From positions 124,001 to 188,000 of the forward strand of contig NZ_JAQRFN010000002.1 of assembly GCF_028598555.1 (NCBI RefSeq): a stretch of 64,000 nt of DNA. The letters are read 5' to 3'. The DNA comes from Xenorhabdus anantnagensis. GTDB lineage: Bacteria > Pseudomonadota > Gammaproteobacteria > Enterobacterales > Enterobacteriaceae. Positions 39,623-50,285 of the stretch are shown piece by piece. Under the pieces are notes generated by a model, which made no database searches, was not told the DNA's origin, and was given only the letters and a program-made list of their open reading frames with translations. The position numbers were made by a program, and so were the translations under genes. How positions within the stretch are numbered: the stretch's first letter is position 1; every line of letters starts with the position of its first letter.

Positions 39623-39886
39623 TCATGACCGTTTTTTCATGGTGTAGGTTTTATCAAATTCGCTTACTTTTGTAAACATTGTTCCACGAGTTACGCCATA
39701 CAATGTTATTTTTATTTCTCCGGGTATCATAGGTGCTCTATTAATTATAATATTATTGTAATTTCCTCGAATTTCCTTTTCTTCTCCTCTTTGTACTATG
39801 GTTCTATATGAATTCCATTGTAGTTCAGAATTATCAGGAGTGATTTCTACATGTACCGATTCTTTCATAATATTCATATTACTCAT
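39623..39886 (-). CDS. Small hypothetical protein
   Basis: 87 residues (MSNMNIMKESVHVEITPDNS at the start; KKRS at the end). No recognised domain; mostly polar with beta-strand character. It lies between the terminase scrap and the IS30-like element. AGGATTGATG and other purine-rich sequence lies upstream but no strong ribosome binding site. Could be a phage accessory gene. Confidence 0.4.
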   Translation of the reverse strand: MSNMNIMKESVHVEITPDNSELQWNSYRTIVQRGEEKEIRGNYNNIIINRAPMIPGEIKITLYGVTRGTMFTKVSEFDKTYTMKKRS

Positions 39887-40013
39887 AAGGATTGATGTTT
39901 GTATGATTTATTTACAAAGGCATTAGGCAAATGATTTGATTTAGGTAAAACATGGGATAATGGACTACTACACCCATACAGGAAGAAGAATAAACAAAGT
40001 AAATATTTTTTTA

Positions 40014-41012
40014 CTTGGATTCATATAATAAGTGCAACATCGTTATGAACGAAGTAAACGAGTGGATATTCCTTTGAATAACTCATTTGGTGTTTTGTAA
40101 TCTCGTGTTTTACGAGGGCGTTTATTTAATCTATTTGCTACGAGGTTTATCTCCAGCTCTGATACCTTATTAAAATCGGTCCCTTTTGGGAAGTAATCTC
40201 TGATTAATCCATTGGTATTCTCATTTATTGCTCTTTCCCAGGGTGAATAAGGGTGGGCAAAATAAATCTTTGTCTCTAAATTTTTACTGATAAATTCGTG
40301 TTCGGCAAATTCTAATCCGTTATCAAAAGTGATGGTTCTAATCTTTTTTTTTATATTTGATAAATTCCTTATCGCCGCTTTTGCAACACCTTCCGCTGTT
40401 TTATCTTCAAGTTTAATTATGATAGTGAATAGCGATTTTCGTTCAACTAATGTTAATAATGCACTTTTATGATCTTTTCCAACGATAGTATCGCCTTCCC
40501 AATCACCGATACGTTGCTTGCTATCAACAACTTTGGGGCGCTTATCAATACTGATTCTGTTTTTTTATTTTTCCTCTACGCTCATAACTTCCATACCGTT
40601 TGCGATAGGGCTTTTTCGCAATCCTAAGATGTTGCCATAAATCACCACCATTATTTTTATCGTTATAAATCAATCGATAAACCGTTTCATGGTGTAAAGA
40701 TATTATCTCTTCCCTCTTGAGATAACCGACGGTTTGTTCAGGACTTAAATCTTGCCAAATTAACTGCTTAATCCACTTTGCTATCTCTGGCGTGACTTTA
40801 ACTGCTTTTGCGGCACAATGGCGACGTTCTGATGGTTTGCGCTGAGCCTGTTTAGGACAATATTTCTGCGCTTCCCGATTTCTTCTTAATTCCCTGCTAA
40901 TCGTTGATGGATCTAGATTGAGCGATTTTGCAATAAAACATTGTGTCAAACCCGCTTCTTTTAAACTGAAAATCTGATATCTTTCTGTTTCGGTCAGTTG
41001 CATATAGGCCAT
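40014..41012 (-). pseudogene. IS30-family element, copy 1, frameshifted transposase
   Basis: The transposase starts MAYMQLTETERYQIFSLKEA (from 41012) with an HTH for DNA binding (LTQCFIAKSLNLDPSTISRE). Within the A tract near 40562 there is one extra A relative to the second copy (7 versus 6). This shifts the frame after RRGKIK and separates the DDE domain, which continues in another frame down to the stop at 40043. Outer boundary taken from sequence shared with copy 2 (CTTGGATTCA... at 40014). Confidence 0.8.
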
Positions 41013-41040
41013 AGCGCATAATGAGCAACTGTCTTTCGCT

Positions 41041-42036
<996 letters not shown>

Positions 42037-42180
42037 TCAAGCAACTGTTCGGGTTTCTCGAAGAAAAGTCACAATCATGCGTCGAAAGCTCATTAACGGG
42101 CTTAATCCCTTGATGGTTATCTGACTGCATGATTGTTGCCAATCTCACTTAACCATCATAAACCAGATTAAAGATACAAG

Positions 42181-43513
42181 ATGGTCACCCTCACCCTGTA
42201 GGCGTAAGTTGACAGGGTGATTATCTTTGATAAAAGGCCATCATCATGAACACCATCACACTTATTGGTATCGATCTCGGCAAGCATTCCTTTCACATCC
42301 ATTGCCAGGATAAATAAGGAAAAGCACTCTTACGTAAAAAGTTTACACGAAATAAATTGATGGAGTTTCTAGCCGGAAGCCCTTCTGCAACCGTTGTGAT
42401 GGAAGCCTGTGCTGGTGCTCATTTCATGGCAAGGCGGATTGCTGATTTGGGGCATGAAGCCAAGCTGATTTCTCCGCAGTTTGTCCGCCCCTTTGTCAAA
42501 AGTAACAAAAATGACTTTATTGACGCCGAAGCCATCTGTGAAGCTGCCTCACGGCCTTCAATGCGTTTTGTTCAGCCCAGAACTGAAGCCCAACAAGCTA
42601 TGCGAGCCCTACATCGTGTCCGGGAATCGCTGATCCGGGATAAAGTCAAAACCACCAATCAGATGCAGGCTTTCTTGCTTGAGTTTGGCATTAGCATGCC
42701 CAAGGGGATTACCGTTATAAAACGTCTCTCCACTGTTTTGGTCGAACAGACACTCCCACCCTATCTGGTACAGGTATTACTGCGGCTACAGGCACATTAT
42801 CACTATCTGGTTGAGCAAATCTCCGAGATTGAAACCTCCCTGTCACAGGAGATCACTCAGGATGATACGGGACAACGGCTGATGACTATTCCCGGTATTG
42901 GTCCCATCACAGCGAGCGTGCTTTCCTCACAATTGGGAGATGGAAAACAATACGCATGCAGCCGGGATTTTGCGGCATCGACAGGTTTGGTTCCCCGCCA
43001 GTACAGTACCGGGGGAAAAACAACCTTATTGGGTATCAGTAAGCGGGGTAACAAGACACTCCGGCAACTTTTGGTACTCTGCGCCCGGTCATTTATGCAA
43101 CATATCGAGCACAGGCAGGGAAAACTGGCTGATTGGGTTAAGCAGCAACTTGAACGAAAGCATTCTAATATTGTGGCCTGTGCATTGGCCAATAAACTCG
43201 CCCGGATAGCGTGGGCCATTACGACACAACACACAGTATTTGATGCCTGAATCTGACATGTTGTATGTTGTGAACAAATTTAAACGTTACCTCACTGGTT
43301 TTGCGAAGGACTAATAATTGATGACATGAACGGCCTATCGGCCTGATGATAAATCTAAAAAGGAAAGAGGCTCTTTGAAGCCGAGCGCATTTTAAGGTTC
43401 ATCAGGTGCGAAACTCATCGAGGCGCGGGTATTCTTACCTATATGACGCCGGATAGATTTAAGCAAGCCAACCATTCATCAAAAATTAGTATTGCAAAAA
43501 GGAGGGTGACCAT
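42181..43513 (+). mobile_element. IS1111-type (IS110 family) insertion sequence
   Basis: 1333 bases between the subterminal inverted repeats ATGGTCACCCTC (42181-42192) and GAGGGTGACCAT (43502-43513). Such repeats distinguish the IS1111 subgroup. It carries the broken transposase gene below and a noncoding tail of about 260 bases. Confidence 0.75.
42246..43250 (+). pseudogene. IS1111-type transposase with an internal stop
   Basis: The full frame starts at the ATG at 42246 (MNTITLIGIDLGKHSFHIHC, with the first catalytic Asp). It is interrupted by TAA at 42315-42317, then continues in the same frame to 43250. The later part has MEACAGAHFMARRI, KNDFIDAEAI and TIPGIGPITASVLSSQLGDG. A restart at 42357 would lack the first catalytic Asp, so the element is probably inactive unless the stop is read through. 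Confidence 0.85.
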
Positions 43514-43546
43514 AGATTTCCTTTGGCGAGAAAGATGCCTACTATA

Positions 43547-44533
43547 GCAACTGACCGAAACAGAAAGATATCAGATTTTCAGTTTAAAAGAAGCGGGTTT
43601 GACACAATGTTTTATTGCAAAATCGCTCAATCGAGATCCATCAACGATTAGCAGGGAATTAAGAAGAAATCGGGAAGCGCAGAAATATTGTCCTAAACAG
43701 TCTCAGCGCAAAGCATCAGAACGTCGCCATTGTGCCGCAAAAGCAGTTAAAGTCACGCCAGAGATAGCAAAGTGTATTAAGCAGTTAATTTGGCAAGATT
43801 TAAGTCCTGAACAAACCGTCGGTTATCTCAAGAGGGAAGAGATAATATCTTTACATCATGAAACGGTTTATCGATTGATTTATAACGATAAAAATAATGG
43901 TGGTGATTTATGGCAACATCTTAGGATTGCGAAAAAGCCCTATCGCAAACGGTATGGAAGTTATGAGCGTAGAGGAAAAATAAAAAACAGAATCAGTATT
44001 GATAAGCGCCCCAAAATTGTTGATAGCAAGCAACGTATTGGTGATTGGGAAGGCGATACTATCGTTGGAAAAGATCATAAAAGTGCATTATTAACATTAG
44101 TTGAACGAAAATCGCTATTCACTATCATAATTAAACTTGAAGATAAAACAGCGGAAGGTGTTGCAAAAGCGGCGATAAGGAATTTATCAAATATAAAACA
44201 AAAGATTAGAACCATCACTTTTGATAACGGATTAGAATTTGCCGAACACGAATTTATCAGTAAAAATTTAGAGACAAAGATTTATTTTGCCCACCCTTAT
44301 TCACCCTGGGAAAGAGCAATAAATGAGAATACCAATGGATTAATCAGAGATTACTTCCCAAAAGGGACCGATTTTAATAAGGTATCAGAGCTGGAGATAA
44401 ACCTCGTAGCAAATAGATTAAATAAACGCCCTCGTAAAACACGGGATTACAAAACACCAAATGAGTTATTCAAAGGAATATCCACTCGTTTACTTCGTTC
44501 ATAACGATGTTGCACTTATTATGTGAATCCAAG
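43547..44533 (+). pseudogene. IS30-family element, copy 2, start-codon lost
   Basis: In inverse orientation to copy 1 and nearly identical over the shared part. The DDE domain is intact here (VDSKQRIGDWEGDTIVGKDH, TFDNGLEFAEH, PYSPWERAINENTNGLIRDY) and ends at 44504. The normal start ATG-CAA-CTG is replaced by TAG-CAA-CTG at 43544-43552, exactly where homology with copy 1 ends. The remaining start is a TTG at 43599, which removes the first helices. Truncated by the neighbouring IS1111-type junction. Confidence 0.8.
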
Positions 44534-44838
44534 AAATATAATTTAATACTAAAAAAAGCGCCAAGGGGAAACAATGGCGCCAAATGTAACAAATATACTC
44601 AGGTGAAATTAGATATCATGTCATCGTATTATTAAATATTGGAATTAAAATCAATATTGATTATAGAGACATGATAATTTTATTTAAAAACATTCATAGA
44701 GCAATTAATATAAATAAAACCCCAAAATAGTCGAATGTTTCTTTCTCAGTATGAGGAGGAAGAAGGTTCATGAGTTTTAGTGTGTCATGATTATGAAATT
44801 TTATTTAGTTAATTTAAAGAATTGCAATGATAAATTAA
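44534..44838. other. Noncoding gap right of the IS cluster
   Basis: 305 bases, very A+T rich, downstream of the azoreductase gene. It contains GGCGCCA-type short repeats near 44551-44581 (AAGCGCCAAGG...AATGGCGCCAAATG) but no gene and no clear terminator. Confidence 0.4.
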
Positions 44839-45441
44839 TTAAAATAGCATGTTATTTATACTCTCATATGCATTGTTTTGTGACTGAATAACAGATTCAT
44901 TTCCTAGCGCTAATCCTTCAGAAAAAATATATTCAATATCGGTAATGCCAATAAAGTTAAGAATAAGATTCATATATGGCGTTAGTAAATCAGATGGAGT
45001 ATCTTTGTATATTCCACCACGCGTAGTTAATATTATAGCCTTTTTGCCTTTTATTAATCCTTGAGAACCTAATTTAGTATAACAAAACGTAACACCAGCA
45101 CGAATTACGAAGTCAAAATAGTTTTTTAACTGGGTTGGAATATGAAAGTTATACATGGGAGCAGCAATAACAATTAAATCATGCTCTTTTAACTCTAATA
45201 TCAGTGAATTGGATAAATTTAATGCTTTTTTCTGTCGTTCTGTTAACTCAATATCATTTTTACATAATGCATCTAATAACTCATTATCAAGAACTGGAAC
45301 TTGATTTTTAGCTAGGTTTCTAATGGTGATGGTATTTTCTGAATTTTCATTCAGCCATTTCTCGATAAAATAGTCTACCATTTTATTACTATTAGAGTGT
45401 TTATCTAGAATACTAGATTTAAGTATAAGAGCCTTTCCCAT
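44839..45441 (-). CDS. FMN-dependent NADH azoreductase (AzoR family)
   Basis: 200 residues (E. coli AzoR 201). Flavodoxin-like fold with LKSSILDKHSNSNKMVDYF (phosphate loop), IVIAAPMYNFHIPTQLKNYF (FMN-binding PMYNF) and LTTRGGIYKD. Family members are homodimers that transfer electrons from NADH to quinones and azo compounds. It lies near the azapteridine genes on the same strand, so a role in handling a redox-cycling product is possible; that is inference only. Confidence 0.88.
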   Translation of the reverse strand: MGKALILKSSILDKHSNSNKMVDYFIEKWLNENSENTITIRNLAKNQVPVLDNELLDALCKNDIELTERQKKALNLSNSLILELKEHDLIVIAAPMYNFHIPTQLKNYFDFVIRAGVTFCYTKLGSQGLIKGKKAIILTTRGGIYKDTPSDLLTPYMNLILNFIGITDIEYIFSEGLALGNESVIQSQNNAYESINNMLF

Positions 45442-45716
45442 CTTTTATTACCTCATGTGGAATTTTTAATGTTATATTGTAAAATAAAAAACACTTAATT
45501 TAATAAAATGTTAAATAATTTCCCAATCAAATTTTTTATGTTTCTACGATTTTAATTAGTTTTTCACTATATCATGTACATTTTATGTAATTCATTAAAT
45601 TCTGTCCATTTGGAAATGTCTTAATTAGTGATTTGCGTTCCTATCTTTATAATTTTGTAGAAGATGAAGATTCTAAAAAACTATTTATCTATCAACCCTT
45701 GCTTTTAAGGTTTATT

Positions 45717-46190
45717 CTAATCTATTGTGAAATATTGAACCATTAACATCCCGGAAAAAATAAATATCATCCCTAAAGTTTTTCCTAGATTTATTTCTTT
45801 AATAGGCAATCCCATTAATCCAAAATGATCAATCAATACAGATATAATAATCTGGCCCGCTATAACACAAATAATAAAATTAGTTGATCCTAATTTTGGT
45901 ACTAAGATAAGAGCTGCTGTAATATATATTACCCCGGCAATACCACCAAACCAAGACCATATTGGCAAATTTACTGCCTGATCAATCTGTGGTGTTGGTA
46001 CTCTCATGGCTAACAAAACTGGAATAACAGCCAGCAAACTAACTAAAAGTGACACTACTGTTCCCCATAGAGGATGTCCTAAACCACGACCTAACGCAGC
46101 GTTAGCACTAGCTTGCAATGGAACTACAGCCCCAGCAAGAATTGCACTACATGCAAAAATGGTGCTTGATATTGAAATAGGTGACATCAT
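45717..46190 (-). CDS. YdcZ-like DMT-superfamily transporter
   Basis: 157 residues with about five membrane segments. Motifs of the DUF606/YdcZ group: GAVVPLQASANAALGRGLGH near the N-terminus, WFGGIAGVIYITAAL, and NFIICVIAGQIIISVLIDHFG. Function of the group is mostly unknown; small-molecule export is plausible. It lies 276 bases from azoR and 434 bases downstream of toxE on the same strand. The start could also be the second ATG at 46187. Confidence 0.82.
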   Translation of the reverse strand: MMSPISISSTIFACSAILAGAVVPLQASANAALGRGLGHPLWGTVVSLLVSLLAVIPVLLAMRVPTPQIDQAVNLPIWSWFGGIAGVIYITAALILVPKLGSTNFIICVIAGQIIISVLIDHFGLMGLPIKEINLGKTLGMIFIFSGMLMVQYFTID

Positions 46191-46623
46191 TGATATTACC
46201 TCAAATTAACATTTAATTATGTACTTTGTGTTTAGCTAACAATTAGTTAACTCTAAAACTCAATAAATCTGACGATGTGTATTTATTTACCTATCTCTAT
46301 TTTATTTATTAATCGGGCGGCAGTTTACATCGTCATCGAATCCAGATTTCATGCGGATTTCAGCCACATAAACTCCGATCTAAATCCCCCACATTCCACG
46401 GATTAATATAATGATTTGCTATCATAACGAACCAGCCTTTTGAAGTAAAATTTGTATATATGCTTAACTTGAATAAAAAACTTAACTAATAGATAGATAA
46501 AATCATTAAGTGCATAGTAATTATCGACCATCTATGAAATTAATTGAAATTATTTTTTTTATACACAATTATTCAATTTATGAATACTGCTTACCTAATA
46601 ATAATTTTTTCAGTCTTACTCTG
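46191..46623. other. Noncoding gap between ydcZ-like gene and toxE
   Basis: 433 bases, A+T rich. It separates the transporter from the end of the tox block, so the transporter probably has its own promoter here. I see no clear terminator for toxE and no gene. Confidence 0.4.
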
Positions 46624-47712
46624 TCAGGATATAGGGAGAAAACGCAAACGGATATCGGTGTCAATTTGAACGATTTCAACTAATTTGAAATATGGAGAAA
46701 GTTCCAGAGATTCTGGATATACATTAGCAATCATTGGCCGGGCTTGATCTCCAAGTAACCTTGGGGATATGTAAACGAGTAGTTCATCAATTAGCCCTTT
46801 TTTTAGTAGAGAACCTGTCAAAACAGAACCAGCTTCAACAAAAACATCATTTATCCCCCGATTGCCTAAGTCTTCTAATACCTTTTTAAGATTAATTTGA
46901 TTATTACAAGTATCAATACTCATTCTGTTGATATGGGAAGGTAATTTTATCTCTTCAGCTTCTGAGCGATGGACAATGAGTGTAGGAGCTATTTTATCAA
47001 GTACATTAGCCTCAAGAGGTATGCGGAGTTGGCTATCTAGGATGACACGAAGAGGTGCTAAACCAGTATCATGAGATGTACGAGCTGTTAGCTGTGGATT
47101 ATCGGCCAATACTGTTCCAATACCTGTTAGAATTGCACAACTGCTTAATCTCCATTGGTGGACATCTTCTCTTGATTTTGCAGATGTAATCCATTTTGAG
47201 CGGCCGTCAGCTAGTGCTGTTCGACCATCTAAGCTCATCCCTATTTTAGCTCTTACCCAAGGACGTCCTCTACGGACTCTTGATAGAAAACCGCAGTTAA
47301 GTTCTTCTGCCTCTTTTCGCATAAGGCCAACTTCAACATTAATACCAGCTTTGCGTAAACATTCAATTCCTTTTCCATTAACTTGTGGGTAGGGATCTTC
47401 GCTGGCGATAACGACACGATTAACACCTGCATTAATAAGGGCATCACAACAAGGAGGGGTTTTACCATGATGTGCGCATGGTTCCAATGTAACATAAGCG
47501 GTTGAGCCATGAGCTAGTGAGCCAGCCTGATAAAGTGCATTTATTTCAGCATGTGGTGTTCCTGCTCGTATATGCCAGCCTTCACCAATAATGGTATTTT
47601 CTCGAACTAAAACACAGCCAACTTTCGGATTAGGGCGAGCGGTGTAACGACCTTTTTCTGCCAGTTCCAATGCGCGACGCATATATAATTCATCAGAAAG
47701 AGTATTAGACAT
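46624..47712 (-). CDS. toxE: ToxE, RibD-like deaminase/reductase of azapteridine biosynthesis
   Basis: RibD paralogue of 362 residues from the ATG at 47712 (MSNTLSDELYMRRALELAEK). The deaminase domain has the zinc motif HAEINAL and PCAHHGKTPPCCDAL (about residues 50-85). The reductase domain has RAKIGMSLDGRTALADGRSKW and FVEAGSVLTGSLLKKGLIDE. In riboflavin synthesis these steps follow GTP cyclohydrolase II. Here it would feed a pyrimidine to the toxoflavin-type pathway. Separated from toxC by 224 bases with hairpins. It is a second RibD, apart from the housekeeping one expected elsewhere. Confidence 0.9.
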   Translation of the reverse strand: MSNTLSDELYMRRALELAEKGRYTARPNPKVGCVLVRENTIIGEGWHIRAGTPHAEINALYQAGSLAHGSTAYVTLEPCAHHGKTPPCCDALINAGVNRVVIASEDPYPQVNGKGIECLRKAGINVEVGLMRKEAEELNCGFLSRVRRGRPWVRAKIGMSLDGRTALADGRSKWITSAKSREDVHQWRLSSCAILTGIGTVLADNPQLTARTSHDTGLAPLRVILDSQLRIPLEANVLDKIAPTLIVHRSEAEEIKLPSHINRMSIDTCNNQINLKKVLEDLGNRGINDVFVEAGSVLTGSLLKKGLIDELLVYISPRLLGDQARPMIANVYPESLELSPYFKLVEIVQIDTDIRLRFLPIS

Positions 47713-47884
47713 ATTTGGTTCTCTTGTTATAAATAAGCACTGCGTGGCGTGCAGACATTTTTTATTCTTAACTAAAATCATGTCCTGTAGGCGTGGTCAG
47801 CAACAGTTTTGACGCAGGCCTTATTGTCTTTAGATTTGATGTACCAGCAGTGGTAGAGATTTATTTTTAGGATTTTTAATACAC

Positions 47885-47935
47885 CCCTCAGGGGAGAAAT
47901 TAATACCGCCTTCTATAAAAGGCGGGTTTTTACTG
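47885..47935 (-). terminator. Hairpins after toxC, possible attenuator before toxE
   Basis: Just past the toxC stop the minus strand folds CCGCC/GGCGG with a 10-base loop, followed by TATTAATTT. A second stem CCCCTGAGGGG comes next, then TGTATTAAAAA. The first stem is followed by TTTTT on the plus strand, so it would work best in the other direction. Partial termination before toxE is a guess. Confidence 0.4.
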
Positions 47936-47936
47936 A

Positions 47937-49622
47937 TTAGGCACTAATTTCAATTGAATACAGATTTCCGTCATAAGAACTAGCAACAAACTTTCTTTCT
48001 TTTGATGAATAAGTAATGCAAGAAATGCCACTTGTTGTCGGTTTACTTTCTGAAATCCATTTACGCTTCTGTAAATCAAATAAAGCTATAGTTCCGCCAT
48101 AACTTCCAGTTGCGATAATTTGTTGATCGTCAGAAGTCGATATGCATTTTACTGAATGATGGTGAGGCGTTTCGTATACTTCGGCTTTATCAGATTGCCA
48201 TATCCGAAGTTTTAGATCTCGACCTACACTAGCAAACCCTCCATCAATAGACGAACAGTCATTAGAAATTCGTTCATGGGCTTTTTCGATGTAAGAATGC
48301 AATTCAAAATTATCAATGCTATGGAATGCCGCGGCAGCTGTCGCACACACACTGAATAGGTATGTATCGTTAGCAGACAGTCCTTTGATTGCATTGTCAT
48401 GTAGGTGTATTTCTTTCAAGAAATGTATTGCGCCATATTCATCAATGTTAAAGATTAAAGCTTCACCGGTGTAAGTGCCTATAGCTACATGCTGATACCC
48501 ACTACGAGTAAAAGTAGTACCACAGTTGAGTGGGGAACGATGTTGATAAATCAATTCACCGCTAACAGTATCAAAGAGCTGTCCCATTTGGCCACCTGTA
48601 AGTATTTTTTGTCCACATGGCAGAAGAAAATTACAGAGGCTACCAATGGCAGTACTAGGTTTACCATTAACGAATAAAGTACCAGCATCACCAATTGAAT
48701 AAGTATTCTTGCCGTATATTGTCACCGAATTAAGGCTAACCGCTTGTTCAATACCGTCAATATCCCAAGTATTTAGGTGATGATTCCAAATCGCATATGC
48801 TGACCCAAAAGTGACAAAAGCAACGCGTTCTTCGCCAAGAAAAGCACAGCTTCTAGGCCATATGAGGCTAGGTAAAGAACTTTCAGCAATCTTCTTAAGT
48901 TTCCCATCAATAAATTTCCATAGAATGACGGAGCGATCATAACTGAGACTAATTAGACATTGTGTCTGCTCATCCCATACGACCCGCTTAATACCTGCTA
49001 AGTGGGCTTGCATAGTACGTTTGTTGGTATTATCAATAACAATCAGTTTGCCTTCATCATCGCCCGCAAAGATTATTCCGCTATGAGTTAAAGCAATAGT
49101 ATCGGTTTCCACACCATTAAGATCGATGCATTCAATCTCAATGCCTTTGATAGTATCCCAACGACGAATGGTGCCGTCATCACTACTCGAGACTAAAGTA
49201 GTTCCATCTACACTCCAGCTAACAGAAATAACATCAGCATTGTGTCCTTGTAAAATATGTTGACATTGACCATTATCTACCCTAAATAATCGGATGCTTT
49301 TATCTCGTGAACAGGTAGCAACAAGATCACTGCTCGGATTAAAAACAGCCATTTCTACGTCATCTTCATGACCTAATAATGCTGCCTTTAACCGCATGGT
49401 TGGGACTTCCCAAATTCGAGCGCTATAATCGCTACTTGCACTTACTAACCAACGACCATCAGGGCTGAATGAACACTGATTAGCTAAATGGTCATGATAA
49501 ACACGATGTAATGCTTGTTTATTTTTGGCATCCCAAAGGATAACTTGATTATCGTAACCTGCAGTCGCTAAGTAACGTTCTTGAAAAGATGCAATACCAC
49601 TTATTGGGGAAAAGTGTTTCAT
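47937..49622 (-). CDS. toxC: ToxC, WD40-repeat protein of azapteridine biosynthesis
   Basis: 561 residues composed of WD40-type repeats from end to end, about 12-14 blades, probably two propellers. Clear repeats include ATAGYDNQVILWD, SASSDYSARIWEV, ATCSRDKSIRLFRV, SSSDDGTIRRWD and ATGSYGGTIALFDL. A WD40 protein is a required member of the Burkholderia tox operon (ToxC), and WD40 proteins are otherwise rare in such operons. Its biochemical role was not clear to me from family knowledge. It starts 17 bases after toxB, consistent with one transcript. Confidence 0.9.
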   Translation of the reverse strand: MKHFSPISGIASFQERYLATAGYDNQVILWDAKNKQALHRVYHDHLANQCSFSPDGRWLVSASSDYSARIWEVPTMRLKAALLGHEDDVEMAVFNPSSDLVATCSRDKSIRLFRVDNGQCQHILQGHNADVISVSWSVDGTTLVSSSDDGTIRRWDTIKGIEIECIDLNGVETDTIALTHSGIIFAGDDEGKLIVIDNTNKRTMQAHLAGIKRVVWDEQTQCLISLSYDRSVILWKFIDGKLKKIAESSLPSLIWPRSCAFLGEERVAFVTFGSAYAIWNHHLNTWDIDGIEQAVSLNSVTIYGKNTYSIGDAGTLFVNGKPSTAIGSLCNFLLPCGQKILTGGQMGQLFDTVSGELIYQHRSPLNCGTTFTRSGYQHVAIGTYTGEALIFNIDEYGAIHFLKEIHLHDNAIKGLSANDTYLFSVCATAAAAFHSIDNFELHSYIEKAHERISNDCSSIDGGFASVGRDLKLRIWQSDKAEVYETPHHHSVKCISTSDDQQIIATGSYGGTIALFDLQKRKWISESKPTTSGISCITYSSKERKFVASSYDGNLYSIEISA

Positions 49623-49639
49623 TGTTGTTATAACCTTAT

Positions 49640-50245
49640 TTAGGCAGATAGCATTAGTTTGATAGCGTGATTTTTTTTGTTGGCTTTAGCCATAAGGTAG
49701 TGTTGATTATGTTTGGTAATGTAGACACCAGTAGGTATGACTTTATCTACCTGTATGCCACATTTCTGTAATGTCACGACTTTTTCTGGATTATTCGTCA
49801 TTAATTGACAATGTGTTATACCAAGGGCATGTAGCATACTTGCTGCAATAGAGAAATCTCGTCCATCTTCAGGGAAATTAAGTTGTGTATTGGCTTCGAA
49901 AGTGTCTAATCCTTTATCTTGTAAGCGATAAGCATCCAATTTAGAGTACAACCCAATACCGCGACCTTCTTGGCGTAAGTACAACAATACCCCGCCTTCG
50001 TCACATATTTGCTGTAGAGCTTCTTGTAATTGAGCACCGCAATCACAACGATGTGAGCCAAAAATATCTCCGGTTAGACATTCTGAGTGAATTCGGACTA
50101 GTGGAGATTTGTTTTTATATTCTCCCATTACTATTGCAATATGTTCATTTGGTGATGTAAAACCGTCAAATGAGACAAACGAACCAATATGACCTTCTTC
50201 AAGAATAGGAATATCAACAGAATTTTTTACACGGCACCTAATCAT
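49640..50245 (-). CDS. toxB: ToxB, GTP cyclohydrolase II of azapteridine biosynthesis
   Basis: RibA paralogue of 201 residues. Opens the GTP imidazole ring to a diaminopyrimidine. The zinc ligands are in HSECLTGDIFGSHRCDCGAQ (Cys spaced as CX10CXC, about residues 56-69). The catalytic and substrate residues are in LRQEGRGIGLYSKLDAYRLQ and MTNNPEKVVTLQKCGI. It is standalone, unlike RibBA fusions, and has no FMN riboswitch. Gap to toxD is 40 bases. Confidence 0.92.
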   Translation of the reverse strand: MIRCRVKNSVDIPILEEGHIGSFVSFDGFTSPNEHIAIVMGEYKNKSPLVRIHSECLTGDIFGSHRCDCGAQLQEALQQICDEGGVLLYLRQEGRGIGLYSKLDAYRLQDKGLDTFEANTQLNFPEDGRDFSIAASMLHALGITHCQLMTNNPEKVVTLQKCGIQVDKVIPTGVYITKHNQHYLMAKANKKNHAIKLMLSA

Positions 50246-50285
50246 AATTTATATTTCTTTATTGTTGTTTAATTTAATTGTTTTT

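Noticed and set aside
40025-41029. ATAATAAGTGCAAC and ATAATGAGCAAC as terminal inverted repeats of IS30 copy 1
   Set aside because: Both read in the same direction on the plus strand, so they are direct and imperfect, not inverted.
46624-50245. Reading toxB and toxE as the housekeeping riboflavin genes
   Set aside because: They are interleaved with a WD40 gene, a SUMF1-fold gene and a ToxA-like methyltransferase and lack an RFN element; context points to azapteridine synthesis.
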